In this document: one piece after another, positions 1 through 8,232 of the stretch
Layout of the letters: each line of letters starts with the position of its first letter
How positions within the stretch are numbered: the stretch's first letter is position 1
Origin: Couchioplanes caeruleus
GTDB taxonomy: Bacteria > Actinomycetota > Actinomycetes > Mycobacteriales > Micromonosporaceae
Length of the DNA stretch: 64,000 bases
Assembly: GCF_003751945.1 (NCBI RefSeq)
Contig: NZ_RJKL01000001.1
Location: 5,208,001 to 5,272,000 of the forward strand
Reading direction: 5' to 3'
Translations under genes and position numbers: made by a program
The notes under the pieces: generated by a model
The model's database searches: none
What the model was told of the DNA's origin: nothing
The model's input: only the letters and a program-made list of their open reading frames with translations

Positions 1-239
1 ATCGGGTGACCGCGACGACGGTCAGCGTGCTCATCCTGCTGGAGGTTCCCGGGGCCGCACTGCTGGCGTGGGCGTGGCTGGGTCAGACTCCGCGGGCCGA
101 AGCGTTGCCCGGGCTCGCGTTGCTGGTCGTGGGGGTTGCCGTGGTGATCCTTGCGGGGGCGCGGAGCCGCTCGGCGGCAACGGCGTCGGCGTCGCTGGCG
201 GACGCCGCCGACCCGACGCCCAGCGGCGCTGGTCACTAG
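1..239 (+). CDS. EamA/DMT-family transporter, C-terminal fragment
   Basis: Only the last ~78 residues of a gene that begins left of the window are present; the reading frame is open from base 3 to the TAG at 237-239. Two hydrophobic segments are visible. The stretch LLEVPGAALLAWAWLGQTPR is the usual end of an EamA (drug/metabolite transporter) repeat, where a helix runs into a Gly-X-X-Pro turn before the last helix. A polar Ala/Ser-rich tail follows. Family proteins are ten-helix inner-membrane exporters of metabolites or amino acids; the substrate cannot be read here. A short degenerate repeat begins at its stop codon. Confidence 0.7.
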   Translation, partial: RVTATTVSVLILLEVPGAALLAWAWLGQTPRAEALPGLALLVVGVAVVILAGARSRSAATASASLADAADPTPSGAGH

Positions 240-320
240 GCGGCTTCCCGCCGGGCCCTGGTTTCCCGCTGGCCCGGCTTCCCGCTAGGCCCTGGCTTCC
301 CCGGCCGGGCTTCCCGGGTG
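233..320 (+). repeat. Degenerate 16-18 bp tandem repeat starting at the EamA stop codon
   Basis: About five units share the core TTCCCG, at 245, 263, 279, 297 and 311. The CTAGGC that contains the transporter stop codon (236-241) recurs at 285-290. The array therefore looks like copies of the gene's own 3' end. The period is not a multiple of three and no reading frame uses it. Confidence 0.6.
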
Positions 321-423
321 GTTCCTCGCTTCCTGCCGCGTCTCCGGCGCCGTCCCGGTGCCGGATGAGCCTCGTTGAACCCTTGGCGAACTGCCGCCGC
401 GCGCGGTAGAGAGGGAAGATGCG

Positions 424-1059
424 ATGCGCCGCTTTCGATGTCCGCTGGGCCGTCTGCTGCTCGGAGCGGTGCTCATGACCGGAGCCTGTGAGGAACCGGA
501 GATCAACCAGCCGGGACTGCTCGGCGGCTGGACCACGGCGGGCTGTGAGTTCTCGCGTAGCCCGGAAACAATGACGGTCGGCGGTCACGTGGTGCCGGTG
601 ACGTCCGAGCGCCTGGCGGCGGCCATGGCCCGCATCGACGCCGGCGGCCGCACGGACCACGCCGGCAGCTATGCGGGCCTCGAGGTCGACCAGGAACGCG
701 TACGCGCCATCGTCTACCGGGTGCCGTCGGCGACATTCGACGACTTCATCCGCCGGGCGGCGCAGGACGCGTGCATCTTCGTCCGCGACGCCGAGCACAG
801 CCTGAGCGAGCTGGCGGGCTGGCAGGCCGGCATCACCGCGGACCTGGACACGTGGAAGAGCCGGGGAGTCCGCATCTCCACGATCTCGGCCCGCCACGAC
901 GGCGTCGGCATCGAGATAGGCACCCAGGACGTCGAACGGGCCCGTCGCGAGATGCGTCGCCACTACGGCCGGTCCGCGCCGCTCATCTTCGTCGAGGAAG
1001 GCCCGGTGACCCCCGTCCGCAGCCGAGGCGTACCGACCGCACCCCAGGACGGCGGCTGA
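424..1059 (+). CDS. Predicted lipoprotein of unknown function
   Basis: A 211-residue protein. The N-terminus has Arg-rich residues 1-10, a hydrophobic stretch 11-19, then TGAC with Cys22, which fits a lipobox, so export and lipid anchoring are likely. GGGAAG lies just upstream of the ATG. The mature part is mixed alpha/beta in character, with Cys42 and a Cys in the DACIF segment, and ends in a disordered Pro/Gly tail. I do not recognise a family. A long open frame on the opposite strand is a GC-rich shadow: only the plus frame has a start, a ribosome site and a sensible export signal. It stands alone between a transporter and a convergent DUF4190 gene. Confidence 0.7.
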   Translation: MRRFRCPLGRLLLGAVLMTGACEEPEINQPGLLGGWTTAGCEFSRSPETMTVGGHVVPVTSERLAAAMARIDAGGRTDHAGSYAGLEVDQERVRAIVYRVPSATFDDFIRRAAQDACIFVRDAEHSLSELAGWQAGITADLDTWKSRGVRISTISARHDGVGIEIGTQDVERARREMRRHYGRSAPLIFVEEGPVTPVRSRGVPTAPQDGG

Positions 1060-1110
1060 GGCCCGGCGGCGCTCTCGGCGCTGTGTGAACTGCTCGGCCG
1101 CGATTCGAGC

Positions 1111-1260
1111 CGGCCGTGGTTCAGTGGGTGCCGCTCGGGCCGGCCGTGGTTCAGTGGGTGCCGCTCGGGCCGGCCGTGGTTCAGTGGGTGCCGCTCGGGC
1201 CGACCATGGTTCAGTGGGTGCCGCTCGGGCCGGCCGTGGCTCAGAAGGTGGTGCTCGAGG
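1111..1260 (-). repeat. Five 30 bp tandem repeats copied from the end of the DUF4190 gene
   Basis: Units lie at 1111, 1141, 1171, 1201 and 1231. The first three are identical (core CGGCCGTGGTTCAGTGGGTG), the fourth is near-identical, and the fifth is the real 3' end of the minus-strand gene. That unit carries the gene's stop codon (TCA on the plus strand, 1241-1243) and matches the others at about 23 of 30 positions. Each repeat therefore includes a copy of the stop codon and last codons, all laid down beyond the real stop. Confidence 0.85.
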
Positions 1261-1774
1261 GGTCGTTGGCGATGAGCACGCCCACCACGACCCCGACGGT
1301 CAGGGCGATGGCTGTCACGACCCAGCCGACGATGATGCCGGCCAGCGCCATGCCGCCGCCGTTCGCCCCCGACTGCCGGATCCGCCTCCGGGCGACATGG
1401 CCGAGAATCGCACCGACCACGCCGAGGATGCCCCCGAGCCAGAAGCCGCAGAGCCCCACGATCGAGACGCAGGAGACGACCAGCGAGGCGATCGCCATGC
1501 CGTCCGTGGGTCGGGGGCCGGGCGGGTACTGCGAGTATCCGTACGGGCTTCCGGCATAGCCGTAGTCGTACGGGACCTGCTGTCCGGCCGCGTAACCGTA
1601 GGGAGCGGGCGCACCGGGCGCGTAGGGATCCTGCGCCGCCGGCACCTGGTAGGCCTGCGGCGGCGCATACCCCTGGGGCGACCCATAGGGCGGCAGTGGC
1701 TGGTAGGCCTGGATCAGCGGGTCATGCGGCGGAGGCTGGCTGCCGTCCGGTGCAGGCGTCGGTGGGTAGGTCAC
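1241..1774 (-). CDS. DUF4190 domain membrane protein
   Basis: A 177-residue protein starting at the GTG at 1774, chosen because GGAGG sits upstream (CGGAGGCTTTTC) and because the paralogue at 3113-3616 starts with the matching (M/V)TYPP. The first ~90 residues are a Pro/Gln/Tyr/Gly-rich, probably disordered cytoplasmic tail. Two membrane segments follow, at about residues 92-125 and 140-170, separated by the polar GHVARRRIRQSGANGGG loop that marks DUF4190. Such proteins are common in actinomycetes, often several per genome, and their function is unknown. The gene is convergent with the lipoprotein gene, and its 3' end is the source of the adjacent 30 bp repeats. Confidence 0.85.
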   Translation of the reverse strand: MTYPPTPAPDGSQPPPHDPLIQAYQPLPPYGSPQGYAPPQAYQVPAAQDPYAPGAPAPYGYAAGQQVPYDYGYAGSPYGYSQYPPGPRPTDGMAIASLVVSCVSIVGLCGFWLGGILGVVGAILGHVARRRIRQSGANGGGMALAGIIVGWVVTAIALTVGVVVGVLIANDPSSTTF

Positions 1775-1996
1775 GAAAAGCCTCCGTCCGGCGCGTACGT
1801 TCCGCCCAGGATAGAAGGCTCCGTCGCGGGGCGTAGTCCCGCTGACGGTGACGTCCGGCACCCATCCGTCGCGCCCGGATAGCCGTTCCGGTCAGCTCTC
1901 ACGGTGACACCCTGGGTGCCGCGTTCGCAGGACATGATGTGCGCCACGATTGAGTCGATGTTTGCCCCTCTGCGCGCGAGCGGGCAGGATCGCCGC

Positions 1997-2932
1997 ATGG
2001 TCTTCGACGCCCGTTCCACCACTGGTAGCCGGTCGAGGCGGGACGCCACGCGCCCGGCGGCCGGCCGCCGGCCCCGTTCCGCCGCCTCCGCCCTCGAGTC
2101 CGAGCCGCTCGCCGCGGAGTCCGCACCGGTGGAGACCGAGGACGTCGCGCCCGAGGCCGGCGAGGCCCCCGTCACCCTCCGCCTGGACGGCAAGGTCGCC
2201 CTGGTCACGGGCGCGGGCAGTCCCGACGGCATCGGGTACGCGACCGCGCGCCGCCTGCGCGACCTCGGGGCCCGCGTTGCGATCGTCTCCACGACCCGCC
2301 GCATCCACGACCGTGCGACGGAGCTCGGCGTGACCGGCTTCGTCGCCGATCTGACCGACGAGGCGGAGGTGGGCGCGCTCGCCGACGCGATCACGGACCA
2401 GCTCGGCGACGTCGAGGTCCTGGTGAACAACGCCGGCCTGGCGAGCCGCACCAGCCCGGAGGTGCTCCGGCCGGTCGCCCAGCTCACGTACGACGAATGG
2501 CGGGCGGAGATCGACCGTAACCTGAGCACGGCCTTCCTGTGCAGCCGGGCCTTCGTCGGCGGAATGTCGGAACGAGGCTGGGGCCGCATCGTCAACCTCG
2601 CCGCCACCGCGGGTCCGATCAACGCCCTTCCCACCGAGGCCGCCTACGCCGCGGCCAAGGCCGGCGTGGTCGGCCTGACCAGGGCACTCGCCATGGAACT
2701 GGTGGCGGACGGCATCAACGTGAACTGCGTCGCCCCCGGCACCATCTACACGGCGGCCTCGACCGTGACCGAGATCAAGCAGGGCCTCGGCACGCCGATC
2801 GGCCGCCCCGGCACTCCGGACGAGGTAGCGGCTGCGATCGCCTTCCTCTGCTCTCCGGCGGCGTCGTACATCACCGGCCAGATGCTGGTGGTCGACGGCG
2901 GTAACAGCGTCCGGGAGGCGGAATTCCGCTGA
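1997..2932 (+). CDS. Short-chain dehydrogenase/reductase (SDR)
   Basis: A 311-residue protein taken from the ATG at 1997 with CAGGA upstream; earlier starts are possible. After a ~55-residue disordered Ala/Glu/Arg tail comes a classical SDR fold. It has the nucleotide-binding [10 protein letters not shown] near residues 70-80, NNAG near 144, and YAAAK with Tyr217 and Lys221. The residue 13 before the Tyr, normally the catalytic Ser, is Thr204 (in NLAATAG). The C-terminal [17 protein letters not shown] is typical of FabG-like enzymes. It should reduce or oxidise a hydroxyl/keto group with NAD(P)(H); the substrate is not evident. The long N-terminal extension is unusual for the family. It is transcribed alone and ends at a shared terminator. 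Confidence 0.85.
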   Translation: MVFDARSTTGSRSRRDATRPAAGRRPRSAASALESEPLAAESAPVETEDVAPEAGEAPVTLRLDGKVALVTGAGSPDGIGYATARRLRDLGARVAIVSTTRRIHDRATELGVTGFVADLTDEAEVGALADAITDQLGDVEVLVNNAGLASRTSPEVLRPVAQLTYDEWRAEIDRNLSTAFLCSRAFVGGMSERGWGRIVNLAATAGPINALPTEAAYAAAKAGVVGLTRALAMELVADGINVNCVAPGTIYTAASTVTEIKQGLGTPIGRPGTPDEVAAAIAFLCSPAASYITGQMLVVDGGNSVREAEFR

Positions 2933-3076
2933 CGGCTGCCCCGCTGCGGTGACTTCGGCAGCACAGCCGTCATTTACGCCTGGATGCAAGCGGCAGGCCG
3001 GGGTCTCTGAGCGCACACGGTTGCGTGACCTCAGACAAGGGCAGCCGTCTCCGTGACCAGCAGTCAGCGCCGCACC

Positions 3077-3103
3077 GCCCGGTGGATCGCTTGTCCACCG
3101 GGC
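3077..3103. terminator. Bidirectional hairpin terminator
   Basis: A perfect 10 bp stem (GCCCGGTGGA at 3077-3086 with TCCACCGGGC at 3094-3103) and a 7-base loop. It lies between the convergent ends of the SDR gene (2932) and the second DUF4190 gene (3113). There is no T run, as is usual for actinomycete terminators. Confidence 0.75.
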
Positions 3104-3112
3104 GCCCGTATG

Positions 3113-3616
3113 TCAGGCGGTGCTGGTGGTGGCGGCCGCAAGGAGCGGGATGATGGCCAAGGAAGCGCAAAAGAGCACGTATAGACCGGTGATGATGTAG
3201 CTCACCCACAGCCCGGCGGTGGCCAGCCCGTCCCCGGACTCGCCGCTGCTGCGCATCTGCTTCTTCGCCACATGGCCCATGACGATGCCGGCGGGAGGGA
3301 AGACGAAGGCGAACACCAGGCTCAGGATCGCCATCGTGTTGGTCGGCGCCGGCATCTGGCCATAGGGCTGCTGGGCGTACGGCTGGCCGTAACCCGGCGG
3401 CGGGTACTGCTGCTTACCGTAGGGCTGCCCGCTGGTAGGCATTCCGTACGGCGGCGGCTGCCCGTACGGTTGCCCACTCGACGGCGCACCGCTGGACGGA
3501 GCCGCGTAGGGGTCCTGCGAGTACGGCGAGGTGGGATCGTAGGGCGGCTGCTGCCCATAGGGCTGCTGCGGCTGATACGGGTCCGGCGTGCCACCGGGCG
3601 GCGGTGGGTAGGTCAT
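3113..3616 (-). CDS. DUF4190 domain membrane protein (second copy)
   Basis: A 167-residue protein. The start at 3616 is set by an almost ideal ribosome site, TAGGAGGACCACTG before ATG. Residues 1-100 are a low-complexity tail built from Pro-Tyr-Gly-Gln-Pro repeats. Two membrane segments follow (MAILSLVFAFVFPPAGIVMG and a second from about residue 137), with the GHVAKKQMRSSGESGDG loop between them. It is paralogous to the gene at 1241-1774, but the two are separated by the SDR gene. Function unknown; the Tyr/Pro-rich tail suggests protein-protein contact at the membrane, which is inference. Confidence 0.85.
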   Translation of the reverse strand: MTYPPPPGGTPDPYQPQQPYGQQPPYDPTSPYSQDPYAAPSSGAPSSGQPYGQPPPYGMPTSGQPYGKQQYPPPGYGQPYAQQPYGQMPAPTNTMAILSLVFAFVFPPAGIVMGHVAKKQMRSSGESGDGLATAGLWVSYIITGLYVLFCASLAIIPLLAAATTSTA

Positions 3617-3798
3617 CAGTGGTCCTCCTAGTTCACCCGGCACCGTACTAGCCTGCGAGGACGTCGAGTCATCCCGATACCGCGTGTCTAGCAGTCCCCG
3701 GTTGTCACAACCCGTCAGGGACAGCCCGCGGCCCGTTCAGCCACCGTCCCGGCGGGCATGCCCGAGCATCGTGAGGCAGCACCGCTGTCACCAGGCCG

Positions 3799-4206
3799 TC
3801 ACCGCAGCTTGGTGAGGTTGCCGACGGCACGCTCGACGGCGAGGCAGAGGTCCTCGACGTAGTCCATGCCGGCCTCGGCGGCGATGCGGCGGGCCTCGGC
3901 GGAGACGATGCCGGTCTGGAGCCACACCGCAGGCGCCTTGACGGCCGCGGCCTGGCGGACGATCTCCACGGCGTCGGCCGCGGGACGGAAGATGTTGACC
4001 AGATCGACGGGTTCGGGCAGGTCGGCCAGGGTCGGCACGGTCTTGACGCCGAACACCTCGTCGACGAACGGGTTGACCGGGATGATCTTCCAGCCGTGTC
4101 GGAGCATCTGAAGCGGCACGGAGTGCGACGGCTTGCGGGGCTCGCGAGAGGCGCCGACGACGGCGATGACATTCGCCTCCGCCAAGATCTGCTGTGCACT
4201 CCTCAT
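3799..4206 (-). CDS. CoA-binding protein (YccU-like)
   Basis: A 135-residue single-domain protein with the Rossmann-like CoA-binding fold. Visible features are IAVVGASREPRKPSHSV near the N-terminus, VIPVNP-type IIPVNPFVDEVFG in the middle, VDLVNIFR, and the late VWLQTGIVSAEA. These follow the order seen in the YccU/CoA_binding_2 family, which resembles the N-terminal part of succinyl-CoA synthetase alpha. The biological role of the stand-alone proteins is unknown. The usual MDRC near the end reads EDLC here. The gene is monocistronic. Confidence 0.85.
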   Translation of the reverse strand: MRSAQQILAEANVIAVVGASREPRKPSHSVPLQMLRHGWKIIPVNPFVDEVFGVKTVPTLADLPEPVDLVNIFRPAADAVEIVRQAAAVKAPAVWLQTGIVSAEARRIAAEAGMDYVEDLCLAVERAVGNLTKLR

Positions 4207-4403
4207 GTCTCGACTCTATCGACGCACGGCCGATGGACCACGCGAACCCGACGGGATTTCGGCGCCCCGCGCGGTCTCACAGCCATCAACACCTCCTGAG
4301 CAACAACGCCAGCACCTACCGACCTCTCCGCCCGCCCTGGCGGTGGCTGACCGTCGCCGCCGCGCTGACCTGTGACCTGGATGTCCTGGGGCGGCCGGGC
4401 CCC

Positions 4404-4535
4404 GGGTGTGCGGGCGGGGCCGGCGTGTGCGGGCGGGGCCGGCGTGTGCGGGCGGGGCCGGCGTGTGCGGGCGGGGTTCGCGTGTGCGGGCGGGGTTCGC
4501 CTGTGCGGGCGGGGTTCGCGTGTGCGGTGGCCGGG
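4404..4535 (-). repeat. Seven 19 bp tandem repeats in a 354 bp intergenic region
   Basis: The phrase GTGTGCGGGCGGGG recurs with an exact 19-base step at 4406, 4425, 4444, 4463, 4482, 4501 (one change) and 4520. The first units end in CCGGC and the later ones in TTCGC, so there are two sub-types. The array lies just past the stop of the minus-strand radical SAM gene. Nothing else is recognisable in 4207-4560. Confidence 0.9.
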
Positions 4536-4560
4536 GTCTCCGCAGGGACGGCGCCGGGGG

Positions 4561-6510
4561 TCACATCAGCGTGAGCTGGCGGGGCTCTTCCTGCCTGATC
4601 GTCGCCGCGTTGCCGGTGGTGTCCTTGTCGCTTGCGACCTGGCGTGCCTCGGCTGGGGCCGCGCGGTGCAGGCCGTGGCGGCGGGCCGCCAGGCGTACCC
4701 GGGCGGCGATCTCGTTCTGGAGCGGCTGCGGCAGGTAGGAGCCGCCGCGGAACAGCTCTCGGTAGCGGGGTGCCAGGTCGGGGTGTTCGCGGGTCAGCCA
4801 GGCGGCATACCACTCGCGGGCCCCGGGGCGCAGGTGGAGGGCGAGCGGGGTCACGCTGGTCGCTCCGGCGGCCGCTATCGCCTGGACCGTTTCCTCGATG
4901 GACCCGTCGGTGTCGGTGAGACCGGGGAGGATCGGTGCCATCAGGACGCTGACCGAGAAGCCGGCGTCGGCCAGGCGGCGGACCGCGTCGAGGCGCCGCC
5001 GGGGGCTGGGCGTGCCGGGCTCGACCGCTCGCCACAGGCTCTCGTCGAGGAATCCGACGGAGAACGCCAGCCCTACCGTCGTCACCGTGGCCGCCTGCCG
5101 GAGCAGCGCCAGGTCGCGCAGGATCAAGGTGCCCTTCGTCAGGATGGAGAACGGGTTGGCGAAGTCGCGCAGCGCCGCCAGGATCTGTGGCATCAGGCCA
5201 TACCGGCCCTCGGCCCGCTGGTAGACGTCCACGTTGGTCCCCATGGCGATGGGTGCACCGGTCCATCGTGGCGCGGCGAGCTCACGGCGCACCAGCTCAC
5301 CGGCGTTCACCTTGACGACCACCTTGGAGTCGAAGTCGTGACCGGCGTCGAGGTCGAGGTAGGTGTGCGTGTTCCGGGCGAAGCAGTTGTGGCTCACCAC
5401 CCCGTCGGCGATGAAGTCCCCGGTGCCGGTGGTGATGTCGTAGAGCGGGAGCGTCAGCCCGAGCTCCTCGATGTCGGCGACGGTCAGCTCGGCATCGCTG
5501 CGCACGCCGACTCCGGAAGCGTCCAGCGGTGCCTCGCTCACTCCGGTGAGGTGCCGAAACCGCAGGGCGGCCCACAGGTCGCGGGCCACCTCAACCGAGT
5601 AGACGCCGCCGAGCTGGGGGTGAGGCGGGCGCCCGCTGGGCAGGCCGAGGTGCGTGAGGGCGTCGGTCACCCGGTCGAGAAATCCGTGGTCGCGGCTGGT
5701 GAACACGACGGCCAGGCGGTCCGCCGATCCGGTGGCACCGAACGCGCCGGCCAGGAAGCCTCTGTGCCACTCGCCCGAGGCCGTCTCCGGCCAGCGCAGC
5801 GCCTGGTGCAGGGGGACATCCTCGAGATAGGCGTCGGCGCGGACCCACGCATCACCCTCGCGCGGGCCGGTGGCGGCGCCCGCGTCGCCGCGGACCAGGC
5901 CGCAGAGAAAGCCGGTCTTGTAGTCGGGCGACTCCTTGGGCGGGTCGGCGAAGTGACCCACGCCGGACATGCGGTCGCCGACGGCCAGGGCGGGCTGGTG
6001 CGGCTCACCGGGGCTGACGTGCCGCCACCCCCGGTCGGTGAGGAACCGATGGTCGCCGCTGGCCACGAGGCGGGTGCCGTCCGCCAGCGTGACGCGGAAC
6101 GCGGGTCGCGACGTCGGCCAGTGGTCGAGGACGGTCGTCGCCACGTACCGCCGGTGCGGGCCGGCGCCCATCGTGCCGAGCACCGCGTCGCCCACCCGGA
6201 GCTGCGACAGAGGCCGCGTCGACCCGTCGGCCATCAGGATCGGGGTGTCGCCGCTCAGGCAGTAGGAGCAGGCGTGTGAGCAGCCGCGATAGGGATTGAC
6301 TGTCCACTGGAACGGCACGCGGGAGGCGCCCGGCACCCGATTGATGATCGACTTTGCCCGGACCTCGTAGAACGTCATGCCCGAGAAGCCCGGGGTGTCG
6401 AACGTGCGCACGGTCGCTCCGGGCAGCGCCAGCGGCAGGGGTGAGGCCGCTGGCGCTGCGTCCTGGAGCGAGTCGTCGCCGGTCGGTGCCGACAGGTGAG
6501 ACCATCGCAT
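4561..6510 (-). CDS. Rv2578c-family radical SAM protein containing an intein
   Basis: A 649-residue precursor from the ATG at 6510 (MRWSHLS, close to the MRW start usual in this family). The host protein is ~357 residues once the 292-residue intein is removed. Cys77 and Cys81 (GCSHACSY) belong to the radical SAM CxxxCxxC site. The third Cys is residue 376, the first after the intein (CFARNTHTYLDLD). The spliced protein would bind a 4Fe-4S cluster and S-adenosylmethionine. The family resembles spore photoproduct lyase-like and PA0069-type proteins, and its substrate is unknown. Because the intein splits the iron-sulfur motif, the enzyme is inactive until splicing. The gene is monocistronic, with a 19 bp repeat array beyond its stop. 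Confidence 0.9.
   Translation of the reverse strand: MRWSHLSAPTGDDSLQDAAPAASPLPLALPGATVRTFDTPGFSGMTFYEVRAKSIINRVPGASRVPFQWTVNPYRGCSHACSYCLSGDTPILMADGSTRPLSQLRVGDAVLGTMGAGPHRRYVATTVLDHWPTSRPAFRVTLADGTRLVASGDHRFLTDRGWRHVSPGEPHQPALAVGDRMSGVGHFADPPKESPDYKTGFLCGLVRGDAGAATGPREGDAWVRADAYLEDVPLHQALRWPETASGEWHRGFLAGAFGATGSADRLAVVFTSRDHGFLDRVTDALTHLGLPSGRPPHPQLGGVYSVEVARDLWAALRFRHLTGVSEAPLDASGVGVRSDAELTVADIEELGLTLPLYDITTGTGDFIADGVVSHNCFARNTHTYLDLDAGHDFDSKVVVKVNAGELVRRELAAPRWTGAPIAMGTNVDVYQRAEGRYGLMPQILAALRDFANPFSILTKGTLILRDLALLRQAATVTTVGLAFSVGFLDESLWRAVEPGTPSPRRRLDAVRRLADAGFSVSVLMAPILPGLTDTDGSIEETVQAIAAAGATSVTPLALHLRPGAREWYAAWLTREHPDLAPRYRELFRGGSYLPQPLQNEIAARVRLAARRHGLHRAAPAEARQVASDKDTTGNAATIRQEEPRQLTLM
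5386..6261 (-). other. Intein with a decayed LAGLIDADG endonuclease
   Basis: A 292-residue in-frame insert, residues 84-375 of the precursor. Block A is CLSGDTPILMADGSTRPLSQ, block B is GDHRFLTDRGW, block F is LPLYDITTGTGDFIADGVVS, and the end is HN followed by Cys, so all splicing residues (Cys1, His-Asn, Cys+1) are present. The middle keeps two LAGLIDADG-like helices, FLCGLVRGDAG and FLAGAFGATGS. The first keeps its acidic residue; the second has ATG where the catalytic Asp is expected. Splicing should work, while homing activity is probably lost. Confidence 0.85.
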
Positions 6511-6665
6511 GGCGAAGATTCGAACACATGTACGAGTCGACTGTCCAGCCGACTCACCCGGCCTGTGGACAACGGTGGCTGGGAACGCCGAAGCGCCGCG
6601 AATCGAGGGACTCGCGGCGCTTCGGCGTCGTTCTATGGTGCGGCCCTGACGCCGCGGTCGCCTCG

Positions 6666-7031
6666 CTACTCGGTGGCGGTGGTGGCGAGCTGCTTGCGTA
6701 CGTCTTCCATGTCGAGCTTCTCGACCTGCTCGATCAGGGACTCGAGCGCGGACTCGGGGAGGGCTCCCGGCTGCGAGAAGACGATGACGCCGTCGCGCAC
6801 CGCCATGATCGTCGGGATCGAGCGGATGTCGAACTTCGCGGCGAGCTCCTGCTGTGCCTCGGTGTCGACCTTGCCGAAGGTGATGTCGGGGTGCTTCTCC
6901 GAGGAGCGCTCGTACGTCGGCGCGAAACGCACGCACGGCCCGCACCAGCTAGCCCAGAAGTCGACCAGCACGATGCCGTCCTTGCCGGTCACCTCATCGA
7001 AGTTCTCTGCGGTCAACGTAACGGTCGCCAT
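6666..7031 (-). CDS. trxA: Thioredoxin
   Basis: A 121-residue thioredoxin. It starts at ATG 7031 with GGAGAGATC upstream. The redox motif WCGPC is canonical, with Cys30 and Cys33, preceded by LVDFWASW and followed later by the cis-Pro in IRSIPTIM. It would reduce protein disulfides in the cytoplasm using thioredoxin reductase, which is not in the window. The C-terminal ~15 residues (VRKQLATTATE) go beyond the usual 105-110 length as a short tail. It is transcribed alone, divergent from the TrmH gene across a 526 bp intergenic region. An organism of this type is expected to have more than one thioredoxin, so this may not be the main one. Confidence 0.9.
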   Translation of the reverse strand: MATVTLTAENFDEVTGKDGIVLVDFWASWCGPCVRFAPTYERSSEKHPDITFGKVDTEAQQELAAKFDIRSIPTIMAVRDGVIVFSQPGALPESALESLIEQVEKLDMEDVRKQLATTATE

Positions 7032-7557
7032 GATCTCTCCGTCCACGGGATTGGGGCTACGTGGCCATTCAACCGATCGTCCACCTCGGCAATTCCCATG
7101 CCCAGGCGGGAGGCACGTGGTCTGAGGCACGATTTCGAACCCGCCGGCGGACGCGCCAGGCCCGATCGTAACCGAAAGTAGGGAGAGAGTTTTCATATGC
7201 TGCGAATCGGCGTGCGTCCATGTGCCTGGGGCAGCGGCAACAGCCCTGTCCAGCTCAGCGGGATAACAATCCCATCGCCCGTAGGCACGAATAGATAACA
7301 AACCTAACTGTGACCTGGGTCACTTTGAAAACCCTTCACATGTGCACGGACGGTAAGGCAAACTCTTTCTCAACAGAGCGTGGGCGGCGGGTGCCGGGGA
7401 GGGCCCCGCCGCTCATTGCGTCTCCTGACGGATCGACCAAGCCGTGACGTTCCTGGCCGGTATCCGAGATGATCGACACCATGTCCGGGCCGCCACGGCC
7501 ACTACGGCGCGAGCCCGGCCGAGACGGCGGCGGCTTGCGGGGTTACCGTCCTGCACC
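7032..7557. other. Divergent intergenic region, no gene seen
   Basis: 526 bases between the divergent thioredoxin and TrmH genes. The part at 7300-7370 is lower in GC than its surroundings, as expected for promoters. A GC-rich inverted repeat (GCGGCGGG 7384-7391 with CCCGCCGC 7405-7412) could form a hairpin on a plus-strand leader. No reading frame here has a convincing start or codon bias, and I could not assign a riboswitch class. Confidence 0.4.
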
Positions 7558-8232
7558 ATGACGGCCGACGAGGTGATCACCGAAAGCGGGCTTCCCGCAC
7601 CCATGGCCGGGAGTGAGCCGCACCTCGAGGTCGGCGTCGGGCCCTGGGCGGGTCCCTGGCCCGACGACGAGCGCTATGACCCGGAGCTTCTCGAGCAAGG
7701 CGACCGCCGCAACGTCGTCGACCGGTATCGCTACTGGCGCCGCGAGGCCGTCGTCGCCGATCTTGACCGCCGGCGGCACGGGTTTCATGTCGCGATCGAG
7801 AACTGGCAGCACGATTTCAACATCGGGACCGTGGTCCGCAACGCCAACGCGTTTCTCGCGGCCGAGGTGCACATCGTCGGTCGGCGGCGGTGGAACCGGC
7901 GGGGTGCGATGGTCACCGATCGGTACCAGCACGTCCGGCATCATCCGACGATCGAGGCTTTCACGGACTGGGCGGCCGGCGCGGGGTTGCCCATCATCGG
8001 GATCGACAATCTGCCGGGCTCGCGCCCGATGGAAACCGTCACCCTGCCGAAGGAATGCATTCTGCTCTTCGGCCAGGAGGGTCCCGGACTTTCCGATCCC
8101 GCCCGCGCGGCGTGCCGCGAGCTCTTCTCGATCGCCCAGTACGGGTCCACGCGCTCGATCAATGCCGGAGTGGCGAGCGGCATCGCAATGCATTCATGGG
8201 TACGGGCCCACGCCGGCCCGCCGCCGAGTTGA
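7558..8232 (+). CDS. TrmH/SpoU-family RNA 2'-O-methyltransferase
   Basis: A 224-residue SPOUT methyltransferase, taken from ATG 7558. The three family motifs are present in order: NIGTVVRNANAF in the first third, ILLFGQEGPGLS, and SIAQYGSTRSINAGVASGIA near the C-terminus. The last two form the trefoil-knot S-adenosylmethionine site. Enzymes of this group methylate ribose 2'-OH in tRNA or rRNA; the target nucleotide cannot be told from sequence. The N-terminal ~60 residues are not typical of the knot domain and may bind RNA. An upstream open stretch in the same frame is Arg-rich and unlikely to be translated. It is monocistronic, with no ribosome site that decides the start. Confidence 0.85.
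   Translation: MTADEVITESGLPAPMAGSEPHLEVGVGPWAGPWPDDERYDPELLEQGDRRNVVDRYRYWRREAVVADLDRRRHGFHVAIENWQHDFNIGTVVRNANAFLAAEVHIVGRRRWNRRGAMVTDRYQHVRHHPTIEAFTDWAAGAGLPIIGIDNLPGSRPMETVTLPKECILLFGQEGPGLSDPARAACRELFSIAQYGSTRSINAGVASGIAMHSWVRAHAGPPPS

Noticed and set aside
31..963. A 310-residue minus-strand open frame over the lipoprotein gene
   Set aside because: The translation is low-complexity; the plus strand has a start, a ribosome site and a lipobox.
4404..4535. CRISPR array
   Set aside because: Units are contiguous 19-mers with no unique spacers, and no cas genes are near; the Cas4-like nuclease at 11921 is unconnected.
7384..7412. Riboswitch or small RNA before the TrmH gene
   Set aside because: Only a simple GC hairpin is visible; no known riboswitch consensus could be read.
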